DNA of 64,000 bases. It comes from DASTFY01 sp963769115 (GTDB lineage Bacteria > Actinomycetota > Acidimicrobiia > Acidimicrobiales > Ilumatobacteraceae). Positions 52,487-60,752 of this stretch are shown piece after piece. The notes beneath the pieces are model-generated. The model searched no databases. It worked only from the letters and a program-made list of their open reading frames with translations, and was not told the DNA's origin. The stretch is from contig CAVYKN010000006.1 in the NCBI GenBank assembly GCA_963769115.1, positions 124,001 to 188,000 on the forward strand. The letters run 5' to 3'. Both the position numbers and the translations under genes were made by a program. Within the stretch, counting starts at the first letter, position 1, and each line of letters begins with the position of its first letter.

Positions 52487-53067
52487 GCTAGCTCGGCGCA
52501 CTCGCGCTGGCGGAAGCAGCTCATGACGTGGTCGTTGACGAGGCCGCAGGCCTGCATCAGCGAGTAGCAGATCGTGCCCCCGACGAAGCGGAACCCTCGC
52601 CGCTTGAGCTCCTTGCTCATCCGTTCGGAGACCTCGGTGGTGGCGGGGATCTCGCCCAACGACCGGTAGCGACCCTGGACCGGACGGCCGTCGACGAAGT
52701 CCCAGAGGAAGGCCACCGGATCGTCGAGCTCGACCCACGCCCGGGCGTTGCCGAGGGCCGCCCCGATCTTGGCCCGGTTCCGCACGATCCCGGCATCGGC
52801 CAGCAGGCGTCCGGTGTCGCGCTCGTCGAAGGCGGCGACCTTGACGGGGTCGAAGCCGGCGAAGGCGGCGCGGTAGCCCTCCCGCTTGTTCAAGATGGTG
52901 CGCCACGACAAGCCGGCCTGGGCGCCCTCGAGGATGAGGAACTCGAACAGCGTCCGCGGGTCCCGCTTGGGCGCCCCCCACTCGTCGTCGTGGTACGCGG
53001 TGACGATCGGGTGCCCGAGGGCCCACTCGCAGCGGACCGGTTCGCCCCGCCCCTTCTGCCCCGGCAT
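52483..53067 (-). CDS. tag: DNA-3-methyladenine glycosylase I
   Basis: 194 residues. RCEWALGHPIVTAYHDDEWG at the start, RTLFEFLILEGAQAGLSWRT, ILNKREGYRAAFAGFDP, NRAKIGAALGNARAW and GFRFVGGTICYSLMQACGLV are characteristic of Tag, including residues of the alkylated-base pocket. The C-terminal HVMSCFRQREC would supply zinc ligands with the N-terminal Cys. It excises 3-methyladenine. ATG 53067; ridA lies 11 bases upstream. Confidence 0.95.
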   Translation of the reverse strand: MPGQKGRGEPVRCEWALGHPIVTAYHDDEWGAPKRDPRTLFEFLILEGAQAGLSWRTILNKREGYRAAFAGFDPVKVAAFDERDTGRLLADAGIVRNRAKIGAALGNARAWVELDDPVAFLWDFVDGRPVQGRYRSLGEIPATTEVSERMSKELKRRGFRFVGGTICYSLMQACGLVNDHVMSCFRQRECAELA

Positions 53068-53077
53068 CACACCGCCA

Positions 53078-53425
53078 TCACTCGGGCTTGAAGGCCCAGG
53101 CCTCGATCTCCACCTGCGCGCCCATGGGGAGCGCGGCCACCGCGACCGTGGACCGGGCCGGGCGGCTGTCACCGAACCCTGCGATGTACGCCTCGTTGAA
53201 CGTGGCGAACTCGTCCATGTCGATCAGGAAGCAGAGCGTCTTCTTGATGTCGGCGAGCGTCGCGCCCATCGTGGCCAGCTGGGCGCTCAGGTTCTCGATG
53301 GCCTGCGCCGTCTGGGCGGGAACGCCATCGGCCAGGACCCCGTCCCGGGCCCCGACCTGGCCGGACACGATCAGCCAGTCACCGGCCCGCACGACGGGCG
53401 TGTAGGGACCGAGCGGCTTCTGCAT
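53078..53425 (-). CDS. RidA-family (YjgF) protein
   Basis: 115 residues. LGPYTPVVRAGDWLIVSGQV, AQTAQAIENLSAQLATMGAT, DIKKTLCFLIDMDEFATFNE and PARSTVAVAALPMGAQVEIE give the complete RidA fold, including the conserved Arg that contacts the substrate carboxylate. RidA hydrolyses reactive enamine/imine products of PLP enzymes; a PLP decarboxylase lies 800 bases away. Probably the first gene of a ridA-tag-small protein unit. Confidence 0.92.
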   Translation of the reverse strand: MQKPLGPYTPVVRAGDWLIVSGQVGARDGVLADGVPAQTAQAIENLSAQLATMGATLADIKKTLCFLIDMDEFATFNEAYIAGFGDSRPARSTVAVAALPMGAQVEIEAWAFKPE

Positions 53426-53625
53426 GGCGGGCTCCTTCGACCGGGCGGGCCCCGCATGGTAGCGGCGGCCGCGAAGCCGCCCCGCCCGTCCCTCCGCCCG
53501 AGCTCTGAGCCGAACGCGCCATCCCCGACTCACCGGGCTCAGACCTCGTCCGCCGAATCGACGTCGAATCGGCGGCAGAGTCGGGGTGCCGCAACCAGGG
53601 GCGGGTGGGCTGGCACGCTGGTGGG

Positions 53626-54327
53626 GTGCGACGCACGATCGTGGCCCTCGGAGTGGCCGCGCTCCTGACCGGGGCATGCACCGTGCCGGCCCCCAAGGCC
53701 GCGCCACCGGTCACCCGGGGCACGCTGCCGGCGACCGTCGCGCCCACCCCGACCTACTCGGGCCGGGCCGAGCCGATCCCGCCCGCAGTGCGCGACCTGA
53801 TGATCGGGCGCTCGTGGCGGCCGGGATGCCCCGTCGGCCTGGACCAGCTCCGGCTGCTGACCGTGACCTACTGGGGATTCGACGGCAAGGTCCACGGCGG
53901 CAACCTGGTCATCCACCAGGCTCACGCTGACGCCGTCGTCGGTGTCTTCGGCGCGCTGTTCGCGGCCCGCTTCCCGATCCAGCGCATCCAGCTCGTCGAC
54001 GACTTCGGCGCCGATGACGCGGCGTCGATGGCCGCCAACAACACCAGCGCGTTCAACTGCCGGAACATCGATGGCCGGCCGGGCGTCTTCAGCGAGCACA
54101 GCTACGGGTGGGCCATCGACATCAACCCCGTCCAGAACCCGTGGGTGCGGGGCATCAGGGTCGATCCCCCCGCCGGCGCCCCGTACGCCGACCGCTCCCG
54201 CCGCGCTCCCGGCATGATCTTCCCGGACGACGCCGTGGTCGGCGCCTTCCGCTTCATCGGCTGGACCTGGGGTGGCGCGTTCCGGACGGCCAAGGACTAC
54301 CAGCACTTCTCGGCCACCGGCCGCTGA
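53626..54327 (+). CDS. M15-type D-Ala-D-Ala carboxypeptidase lipoprotein
   Basis: 233 residues. Signal with lipobox (LGVAALLTGACTVP), a proline-rich linker, and an extracellular domain with the M15 motif FSEHSYGWAIDINPVQN (SxHxxGxAxD) and final His ligand in DYQHFSATG. These bind the catalytic zinc. It trims peptidoglycan stem peptides outside the membrane. The start is GTG 53626. Confidence 0.88.
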   Translation: MRRTIVALGVAALLTGACTVPAPKAAPPVTRGTLPATVAPTPTYSGRAEPIPPAVRDLMIGRSWRPGCPVGLDQLRLLTVTYWGFDGKVHGGNLVIHQAHADAVVGVFGALFAARFPIQRIQLVDDFGADDAASMAANNTSAFNCRNIDGRPGVFSEHSYGWAIDINPVQNPWVRGIRVDPPAGAPYADRSRRAPGMIFPDDAVVGAFRFIGWTWGGAFRTAKDYQHFSATGR

Positions 54328-54333
54328 GGCCCG

Positions 54334-55875
54334 TCAGGCCGAGCCGACCGGCCAGCGCTCGGGATGGCCGGCCGCCCGCCACACCGCGGCGGCGACAGCG
54401 GCGAACACGGCATCGGACCCGTTCACCGGCGGCCCTGACGCCTCCTCGATCGTCACCTCGATGGGCGGTGTGTCGACGGCACGCCGGATCCCGAACGAAC
54501 GGATCGTGAGGTCGTGAGGTTCACCGGACTCGTCCACCGCGATCCCCTCCGAGCGCACCCAGCCCAACGCCATGTGGGCGGCGCCGATGCAGTACGAGCG
54601 CAGGACGACCTGGTCGAGCGGGCGGCCGGCGCGCACCCGCACCGACACGGCGCCGTCGGCGGCCACGACCGCCGAGGCCTGACCACCGGATGACGCCCGC
54701 ACGGTGTCCGGACCGTCGCCCAGGGACGCGAGCAGCACCGCCGCCTCCACCCAGCCCGCGCCGCGCACGGCCACGGACGTCGGAGGGCCGGGCACGTCGA
54801 CCTCCTCGATCTCGAAGGCGGGCGCGGCCGAACGGATCGCGTCGGCGATGCCTGGCGTGCGCACCACCCGGATGACCCCTGAGCCGTCGCGCCGCACACC
54901 GGCCGCCATCGGCGGACGCTTGGGCCCGAGGCGCACAGCGTCCTCCCGCGCGTAGAGCACCCGGACGGCCCGACCGTGCTCGATCGGCCAGGCGGCGGGC
55001 CACGGTCGCCACCTCGGACGCCACCTTGCCGCCGAAGGCGCCACCGTTGGCCATTGGTGATGCCGGCTCGCCACCCGGCGCGCACCACGCCGCGTCGGTC
55101 TCGACGTAGCCGGGCTCGACCCAGGTGGTGCGCAGCGTGCGGTCCCATCGACCCCGGGCGGCACCTCCAACGGCCAGGTCAGCGCCACCGTCGTGCGCCG
55201 CCCCTGGACCTTCCCGGCGGCCGCGCGCGCCTCGGTCAGCGTCTCGCCGACCACCCACTCCCCGGTGGCCGAACGCACGGCGACGAGAGCGTCGGCCGGC
55301 GCGGCGTCGTCGGCGAAGCCACCTCGCCCCAGCGCCACATGGTCGCCGACCTGTTGCGCGGTGTGACCCTCGATGGCCGCCCGCTCGGCCGCCGCCGCCA
55401 GGTCGCGCTCACCGCCCAAGGGCGCTGCGCCGCTGGTGACGGCGAGCGCCGCCTCCCGGATGGTCTGCCAGCCGGTGCAGCGGCACAGGTGGGCGAGCAG
55501 GGCCTGGTCGATCGCGGCCGGCGTCAATGGCCCACGCCGGGCCGCGCCGGACAGCCGCACGACGATGCCGGGCGTGCAGAACCCGCACTGGCTGGCGCCG
55601 GCGGCCGTGAACGCGGCCGCCCAGCGGTCGGCATCGTCCAGGCCCTCGACGGTCGTGACCGCGCGGCCGGTCACCCGACGGGCCGGGGTCACGCAGGCCA
55701 CGCGGGCCTGACCGTCCACCAGCACGGTGCAGCAGCCGCACTGGCCCTGCGGGCTGCAGCCGTCCTTGGCCGAGCGCACGTGGAGACGGTCCCGCAGCGC
55801 CTCCAGCAACGAGCAGCCGTCGTCCGGCACCTCCACCTCCCGCCCGTCCAGAACGAAGCGGAGCGGTCCGGCCAC
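54334..55875 (-). CDS. Compact xanthine-dehydrogenase-family fusion: [2Fe-2S] domain plus truncated molybdopterin domain
   Basis: About 513 residues. Residues 1-155 form the two-cluster iron-sulfur domain: DGCSPQGQCGCCTVLVDG, then SQCGFCTPGIVVRLSG and LAHLCRCTGWQTIREAAL. The remainder corresponds to part of a molybdopterin-binding subunit (WVEPGYVETDAAWCAPGGEP, MANGGAFGGKVASEVATVAR, VVLRSYCIGAAHMALGWVR). The FAD domain is missing and the Mo domain is less than half its usual 750 residues. Two compensating single-base shifts (near 55137 and 54985) leave the frame open. The GTG 55875 start is inferred. Confidence 0.75.
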   Translation of the reverse strand: MAGPLRFVLDGREVEVPDDGCSLLEALRDRLHVRSAKDGCSPQGQCGCCTVLVDGQARVACVTPARRVTGRAVTTVEGLDDADRWAAAFTAAGASQCGFCTPGIVVRLSGAARRGPLTPAAIDQALLAHLCRCTGWQTIREAALAVTSGAAPLGGERDLAAAAERAAIEGHTAQQVGDHVALGRGGFADDAAPADALVAVRSATGEWVVGETLTEARAAAGKVQGRRTTVALTWPLEVPPGVDGTARCAPPGSSPATSRPTRRGARRVASRHHQWPTVAPSAARWRPRWRPWPAAWPIEHGRAVRVLYAREDAVRLGPKRPPMAAGVRRDGSGVIRVVRTPGIADAIRSAAPAFEIEEVDVPGPPTSVAVRGAGWVEAAVLLASLGDGPDTVRASSGGQASAVVAADGAVSVRVRAGRPLDQVVLRSYCIGAAHMALGWVRSEGIAVDESGEPHDLTIRSFGIRRAVDTPPIEVTIEEASGPPVNGSDAVFAAVAAAVWRAAGHPERWPVGSA

Positions 55876-55979
55876 GTCGCTGACGTTACGGCCACACCAA
55901 CGACATGACAGCCAACGGACGTGCCGGCGACCCCGGCCGCGCCCGGGGATCACGGCAGCGCGCCGGTACCCTGCCTGAG

Positions 55980-56906
55980 ATGCCGGAACTGTCCCGCCGC
56001 ACGTTCCTGCTCGGCTCGGTCGCCGCGGTGACGCTGGCCGCGTGCGGGAGCGACGGGGGCGGGAACAACGAGGGCGGCGACGGCGGCGGTGGCGGGGAGG
56101 AAGGCGCGTCGACCAGCGATCCCGGCTTCCCGGTCGGCGGCGGCACGTCCCCCAACGACATCGTCCTCGTCCGGCGGTTCGCATCGAACACGCTCGTGAC
56201 CGGGTCGCAGCGGGTCCCGGTCGTGCTGGGCGACATCAACGGGCTGCTTCCGTTGGAGAGCACGCCCGAGACGCTGACCGCACGGGTCCTCGCTCCGGAC
56301 GGTTCGGTCGCGGTGCCCTCCGTGACCGCCGAGCGCCACGGCGCCGACTTGCAGCAGCCGTACTTCCCGTTCGCGCTCACGCTCCCCACGGCCGGCGTCT
56401 ACACGCTGCAACTGGCCGACGACGAGGGGGCGACCACGAGCGTCGACGTGCTCGATCCCGCCGATGTCGCCATCCCGCAGGTGGGCGACCCGCTCCCACC
56501 TTTCGACACGCCGACCGTCGACGACGGCCGCGGAGTGAACCCCATCTGCACCCGTGATCCGGCCTGCCCGCTGCACGACCGCACGCAGTCGAGCGTGTTG
56601 GCGGCCGGCCAGCCCATCGCCTACCTGATCGGCACCCCGGCCTACTGCAAGACGGCCGTGTGCGGACCGGTGCTGGATCTGCTGCTGGACGAGCAGGACA
56701 GCCGGCCGGACATCGCCATGATCCACGCCGAGGTGTACACCGACGACACCATCGAGGTCGTCGCGCCCGCCGTCACCGCCTATTCGCTCAACTTCGAGCC
56801 CGTGCTCTTCGTGGCCGACGCCAGCGGGACGCTGGTGGCGAGGTTGGACTCGATCTGGGACGCCTCGGAGCTCACCGCCGCCCTGGATCTGGCCGGGGCG
56901 GGCTGA
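55980..56906 (+). CDS. Tat-exported lipoprotein with thioredoxin-like domain
   Basis: 308 residues. Twin-arginine signal SRRTFLLGSVAAVTLAACGS with lipobox, a Gly-rich linker, then a beta-rich domain (TLTARVLAPDGSVAVPSV up to YTLQLADDEG) and a C-terminal domain with PICTRDPACPLHD and TPAYCKTAVCGPVLDLLLDE. The CKTAVC pair and the final VLFVADASGTLVARLDS strand resemble a thioredoxin-like fold with a non-standard CxxxxC. Function unknown; an extracytoplasmic redox role is a guess. TACCCT 7 bases before the ATG suggests a leaderless mRNA. Confidence 0.7.
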   Translation: MPELSRRTFLLGSVAAVTLAACGSDGGGNNEGGDGGGGGEEGASTSDPGFPVGGGTSPNDIVLVRRFASNTLVTGSQRVPVVLGDINGLLPLESTPETLTARVLAPDGSVAVPSVTAERHGADLQQPYFPFALTLPTAGVYTLQLADDEGATTSVDVLDPADVAIPQVGDPLPPFDTPTVDDGRGVNPICTRDPACPLHDRTQSSVLAAGQPIAYLIGTPAYCKTAVCGPVLDLLLDEQDSRPDIAMIHAEVYTDDTIEVVAPAVTAYSLNFEPVLFVADASGTLVARLDSIWDASELTAALDLAGAG

Positions 56907-56912
56907 GCCCGG

Positions 56913-57233
56913 TCAGCTGAAGCTGTTGCCGCAGCCGCAGGTGCGGGAGGCGTTGGGGTTGTTGATGCTGAAACCAGCCTCCTGCAACCCGTCCTTGTAG
57001 TCGAGCGTGGCGCCGACGAGGAGCTGCGCGCTCGAAGGATCGACCACGACCTTGACGCCGCTGTAGTCGGCCTGCTGGTCGTCGTTGGCGATGTCGGCGT
57101 CGAAGAACATCTCATAGGAGAAGCCGGAGCAGCCACCGGGGCGCACGGCGACGCGGAGTGCCATCTCGGGCTCGCCTTCGGCGTCGAGCAGCTCCTTGAC
57201 CTTGACGGCCGCCGTGTCGGTGAGGGTGATCAC
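56913..57233 (-). CDS. erpA: A-type Fe-S cluster carrier (ErpA/IscA family)
   Basis: 106 residues. All three cluster ligands are present: Cys in VRPGGCSGFSYEM and the pair in SRTCGCGNSFS. It transfers [2Fe-2S]/[4Fe-4S] clusters to target enzymes. AGGAGG lies 8 to 13 bases before the GTG, an unusually good Shine-Dalgarno for this window. It is downstream of the SufR-like regulator on the same strand, 37 bases apart, near mrp. Confidence 0.94.
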   Translation of the reverse strand: MITLTDTAAVKVKELLDAEGEPEMALRVAVRPGGCSGFSYEMFFDADIANDDQQADYSGVKVVVDPSSAQLLVGATLDYKDGLQEAGFSINNPNASRTCGCGNSFS

Positions 57234-57269
57234 GGGTGCTCCTCCTGGGATCGGATCGTCGGGAACAGG

Positions 57270-57941
57270 TTACCGGGACGCGATGGCGACCTGGCAGGGC
57301 TGGCGGTGCACCAGCGGATGGAACTCCTCGACCTCGGCGTCGCCCATGGCGTCGACGAAGCCCTCGACCAGGCCTCGATGCAACGAGCAGACGAGGTCCG
57401 GATGGGCCTCGGCCAGCTCCCGGAACGGGCAGTGGGCGAACGCGATGACCGCGGTCTCGTCGTCCGGGCCGTCGACAGCGGGATCGAAGCCCACCCGGTC
57501 GAGCTGGTCGACCAGCGCCTCGAGGCACGATGCCGCGTTGGCGTAGGGCAGGGCGTCGCGCTGGCCCTGCTCCCGTCCGATCTCGGCCGCGTCCTCCGGG
57601 GTGGCGCCGGTGGCCTCGGCCAGGCGCACGAGCATGCGGGCCAGGAGGGGGAAGGCCGGGGGCTCCAGGCCGAGCGAGGGCGCGCTGTCGCTGAGCGCGT
57701 ACAGGTTCTGCGGCCGGCCGACCGCGGTCCGCACCTCGGCCGACACCTCCAGCAGGCCGACCTCCCGCATGCGCTCCAGGTGGGGCCGGACCGTGTTGGG
57801 GTGCAGGCCGAGGGAGTCGGCGATGTCGGCGGTCGCCAGCGCCGTCGGCGACCGGGCCAGCTCGAGGTAGATGGCGTAACGGGTGTTGTCGCCCAGCGCC
57901 TTCAGCAGATCCAGGCGGGGAATCCCGCTCTCGGCAGCCAC
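57270..57941 (-). CDS. sufR: SufR-like iron-sulfur HTH regulator
   Basis: 223 residues. N-terminal ArsR-type winged helix (LDLLKALGDNTRYAIYLELA, ADSLGLHPNTVRPHLERM), then a C-terminal domain with NAASCLEALVDQL, FAHCPFRELAEAHPDLVC and a last Cys in HRQPCQVAIAS, matching the cysteine set that binds an Fe-S cluster in actinobacterial SufR. It probably represses Fe-S assembly genes when clusters are plentiful; erpA downstream and divergent mrp are obvious candidates. TAATCT lies 6 bases before the GTG: leaderless. Confidence 0.85.
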   Translation of the reverse strand: MAAESGIPRLDLLKALGDNTRYAIYLELARSPTALATADIADSLGLHPNTVRPHLERMREVGLLEVSAEVRTAVGRPQNLYALSDSAPSLGLEPPAFPLLARMLVRLAEATGATPEDAAEIGREQGQRDALPYANAASCLEALVDQLDRVGFDPAVDGPDDETAVIAFAHCPFRELAEAHPDLVCSLHRGLVEGFVDAMGDAEVEEFHPLVHRQPCQVAIASR

Positions 57942-57947
57942 CAGACG

Positions 57948-57974
57948 AGATTACACGGCCGCCACCGGTAAAAT
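57948..57974. promoter_or_regulatory. Divergent leaderless promoters of sufR and mrp
   Basis: TAATCT on the minus strand (57953-57948) ends 6 bases before the sufR GTG; TAAAAT on the plus strand (57969-57974) ends 7 bases before the mrp GTG 57982. Only 40 bases separate the two start codons, so one bound SufR dimer could cover both promoters. Confidence 0.65.
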
Positions 57975-57981
57975 GCTCCCC

Positions 57982-59212
57982 GTGGGAACGGAGCGCCGTG
58001 CGAAGGCTGGCCGCGTGTCACCGCCGTCCGTCGAAGAGGTCATGGGGCTCCTGCGCGGCGTGATCGATCCGGAGCTCGGCGGCAACATCGTCGACCTCGG
58101 CATGACGACCGGCACCGACGTGTCGGCCGAGGGCGACGTGCGCATCGGCGTCAAGCTCACCATCGCCGGCTGCCCGCTCCGCGCCCAGATCAAGAAGGAC
58201 GTGGAGACCCGGGTCGCCGCCCACCCCGGCGTGCGCGACGTCACGATCGACTGGGGCGAGATGACACCGGACGAGCGCTCCGAGGTCATGCTGAAGGCCC
58301 GCTGGGCGGCGCGTGAGAACGCGCCCGACACCCAGATCCCGGCCACCACGCGGGTCCTCGCCATCGCGTCGGGGAAGGGCGGCGTGGGCAAGAGCTCCGT
58401 CACCGTCAACCTCGCCGCCGCCATCGCCGATGCCGGCTACACGGTCGGCGTCCTGGACGCGGACATCTGGGGCTTCTCGGTGCCCCGCATGCTCGGCATG
58501 GACGACCGGCTCGAGGCCCAGGTGGTCGAGGGGAGCGATCGGCCGCTGATCCTCCCCCACGAGCGGGCCGTGGGCGCCGGCCGGCTGAAGGTCGTGTCGA
58601 CCGGGCTGCTGGTCGAGGACGAGGGCACCGCGCTCGATGTGGCGCGGGCTCATGCTGACCAAGGCCGTCGAGCAGTTCCTGCGCGACGTCCACTGGGGTC
58701 CGCTCGACTACCTGTTGATCGACATGCCTCCGGGGACCGGCGACGTCCAGATGGGGCTGGCACGGCTGCTGCCCCGCACCGACCTCATCATCGTGACGAC
58801 GCCTGCGGTCAGCGCCCAGAAGGTCGCCATCCGGGCCGCCGACATGGCCCGGCGCTCGTTCCTGCGCGTGGCCGGCGTCATCGAGAACATGAGCACCTTC
58901 ACCTGCGAGCACGGCACCCGCTACGAGCTGTTCGGCGAGGGCGGCGGGCAGGCCCTGGCCGACGAGGTGGGCGTGGAGCTCCTGGGCCAGGTGCCGATCG
59001 AGCCCGCGGTGGCTGCGGGCGGCGACTCCGGCGTGCCCGTGGCCCTGACCGGCACGGGACCGGCGGCCGACGCCTTCCGGGCCATCGCCCGGACCATCGT
59101 CACCGAGACGGTGCCCCCGGTCGCCATGGCCGGCTGCTCGGCCCGCCTGCTCGACGCCGTGGAGGCCGCGCTCGGCCCGGCCCCGATCTCCGAGCCCGCC
59201 TCGACCTCGTGA
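57982..59212 (+). CDS. mrp: Mrp/NBP35-family Fe-S carrier ATPase, one frameshift
   Basis: About 409 residues. N-terminal MIP18-like domain (LLRGVIDPELGGNIVDLGMT, IAGCPLRAQIKKDVETRV), then the ATPase: IASGKGGVGKSSVTVNLAAA (P-loop with signature lysine), VLDADIWGFSVPRML, LLIDMPPGTGDVQMGLARLL and VIENMSTFTCEHGTRYELFG; this last segment carries only one Cys where many Mrp proteins have CxxC. An extra G at 58636 breaks the frame between GTAL and MWRGLMLTKAV. It assembles or carries Fe-S clusters. GTG 57982 is chosen because it fits the TAAAAT -10; ATG 57973 overlaps that box. Confidence 0.93.
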
Positions 59213-59270
59213 GCGTCAGGCGACGTAACCCAGTCCTTGCGCCGGCACCGGCTGCGGCACCCGCCTCGGG

Positions 59271-60155
59271 TCAGTCCTCCCGCGGTCGCCCGTCGAGCTC
59301 GGGCAGGCCCTCGAACCCGGCGTCATCGGGCAGCACCACTTCGATGCGGCCGTCGCTGTCGCGCCGCAGCTTGGGCCGGATGGTCGGGGGCCGGCCCCGG
59401 GCACCCAGCGCCGAGAGTGCGGCGTCCGCGGTGCCGTAGGGCAGCAGCAGCTCGAGGTTCTTCGTGGTCGGGGCGATCATCGCCAGTTCGCCCCGCTCGG
59501 CCTGGGCCAGCGCCTCCACCGGCCGCACCCACAGGCTGGCGATGGTCTCGTGGTCGTCGTGGAGGGGCTCCTGGGCCTGGGGAGCGCGGGCGAGGAAGAA
59601 CCGGGTGTCGAACCGCCGCCGCTCGCCGATGGGCGTGACCCAGTGGCTCACGTAATGGATGTCGTCGGTGGAGAGACGCAGCCCTTCGAGGGTGCACAGC
59701 TCGACCAGCCGCCGCTCGCCAGCGTGCACTGCCGCCCGGTGGGCCAGGTACCGCTCCTCGACCTCGGAGTCGTCGAAGCGGACGGCCTCGCCGTCCGGCC
59801 GCCGCGCCAGCAGGACGCCGGCCTCCTCGAAGCACTCACGGATGGCGGCGATCCAGTAGGCCAGCCCGCCTTTCGCCACCTCGAGCTGCCGGCTGGCCTC
59901 GTCGTCCGTGAGGCCGTCGCAGTAAGCGCCCACCTCAGCGGTCCGGTCGGCGTCGTCCACGGCGCCACCCGGGAAGACGTACATGCCGCTGGCGAACACC
60001 GCCGACAACGTCCGCCGCAGCATGAACACCTCGACCCCGGCGGCTCCGTCACGGACCAGCATCACCGTCGCCGCGTCGCGGACGGGGATGGCGCGCGGGT
60101 CGAAGTCGCCGTCGGCGCGCGGTCGGTCCGGCGTGGCCGGTGGCAGCGACGTCAC
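59271..60155 (-). CDS. NUDIX hydrolase
   Basis: 294 residues. AATVMLVRDGAAGVEVFMLR and VFPGGAVDDADR start the NUDIX fold; the REUxEExGU part is AAIRECFEEAGVLLARR, separated from the glycine part by an insertion of about 30 residues, as in the NUDT7/NUDT19-like group that hydrolyses CoA derivatives. HYVSHWVTPIGERRRFDTRF is also typical of that group. GTG 60155 overlaps the fxsA-like stop by 4 bases. Confidence 0.88.
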   Translation of the reverse strand: MTSLPPATPDRPRADGDFDPRAIPVRDAATVMLVRDGAAGVEVFMLRRTLSAVFASGMYVFPGGAVDDADRTAEVGAYCDGLTDDEASRQLEVAKGGLAYWIAAIRECFEEAGVLLARRPDGEAVRFDDSEVEERYLAHRAAVHAGERRLVELCTLEGLRLSTDDIHYVSHWVTPIGERRRFDTRFFLARAPQAQEPLHDDHETIASLWVRPVEALAQAERGELAMIAPTTKNLELLLPYGTADAALSALGARGRPPTIRPKLRRDSDGRIEVVLPDDAGFEGLPELDGRPRED

Positions 60156-60664
60156 GGGTCGAGCTCGCCCGGAGTCGCCGACGGTCCCGGCGGCTGCGGT
60201 GGGCGCTCGACCCCTTCGGTGTCGATGACGGTGCCGCCCGTCCCGGACGCCGCTGACGGCCCCGCCGGTCCAGCCGGTCCGTAGGTGGCCTTGATGACCC
60301 GGAAGTTCGAGCGTCCGGAGTACCGGCGGACGAGCGCGCCGGCGACCACCGAGCGGATCGGCGGCAACAGGAGGAGCAGGCCCAGCGCGTCCGTCAGGAA
60401 GCCGGGCACGACGAGGAGGAGGCCGGCGCCGAGGAGGCAGACCCCGTCCGCCACCTCCTTCGAAGGAGTGTTCTGCGCCGCGAGCTGCTCGTTGAACCGG
60501 GCCCACACCTTGGTGCCGGCCCGCTTCACCAGCCATATGCCGATGAACGAGATCAGGATGACGAGCCCGAGCGCGTTCAGGAAACCGATCGCGTTCGAGA
60601 CCTGGATGAACAGGTACAGCTCGACGATCGGGATGACGATGAGCAGCACGATGGCGAGCGCCAC
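60152..60664 (-). CDS. FxsA-family membrane protein
   Basis: 170 residues. Three or four membrane helices: ALAIVLLIVIPIVELYLFIQ, LNALGLVILISFIGIWLVKR and ADGVCLLGAGLLLVVPGFLT, the last with the FxsA signature VPGFLTDALGLLLLLPP. The hydrophilic tail is Pro/Gly-rich. E. coli FxsA interferes with phage exclusion by F; the cellular role elsewhere is unknown. Start GTG 60664. It is translationally coupled to the NUDIX gene. Confidence 0.88.
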   Translation of the reverse strand: MALAIVLLIVIPIVELYLFIQVSNAIGFLNALGLVILISFIGIWLVKRAGTKVWARFNEQLAAQNTPSKEVADGVCLLGAGLLLVVPGFLTDALGLLLLLPPIRSVVAGALVRRYSGRSNFRVIKATYGPAGPAGPSAASGTGGTVIDTEGVERPPQPPGPSATPGELDP

Positions 60665-60752
60665 GTCCCGCAGCGTACCGGCGCCCACGGCCAGCCCGTA
60701 GGGGCAGGGCTCAGCGGGGGCGGCCGGGGGCGGCACCACTAGCGTCCTGCTC

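Noticed and set aside
911..59212. Programmed frameshifting or selenocysteine readthrough as the cause of broken genes
   Set aside because: No slippery heptamers with downstream pseudoknots stand out, breaks occur in many unrelated families, and they need base removal rather than UGA decoding.
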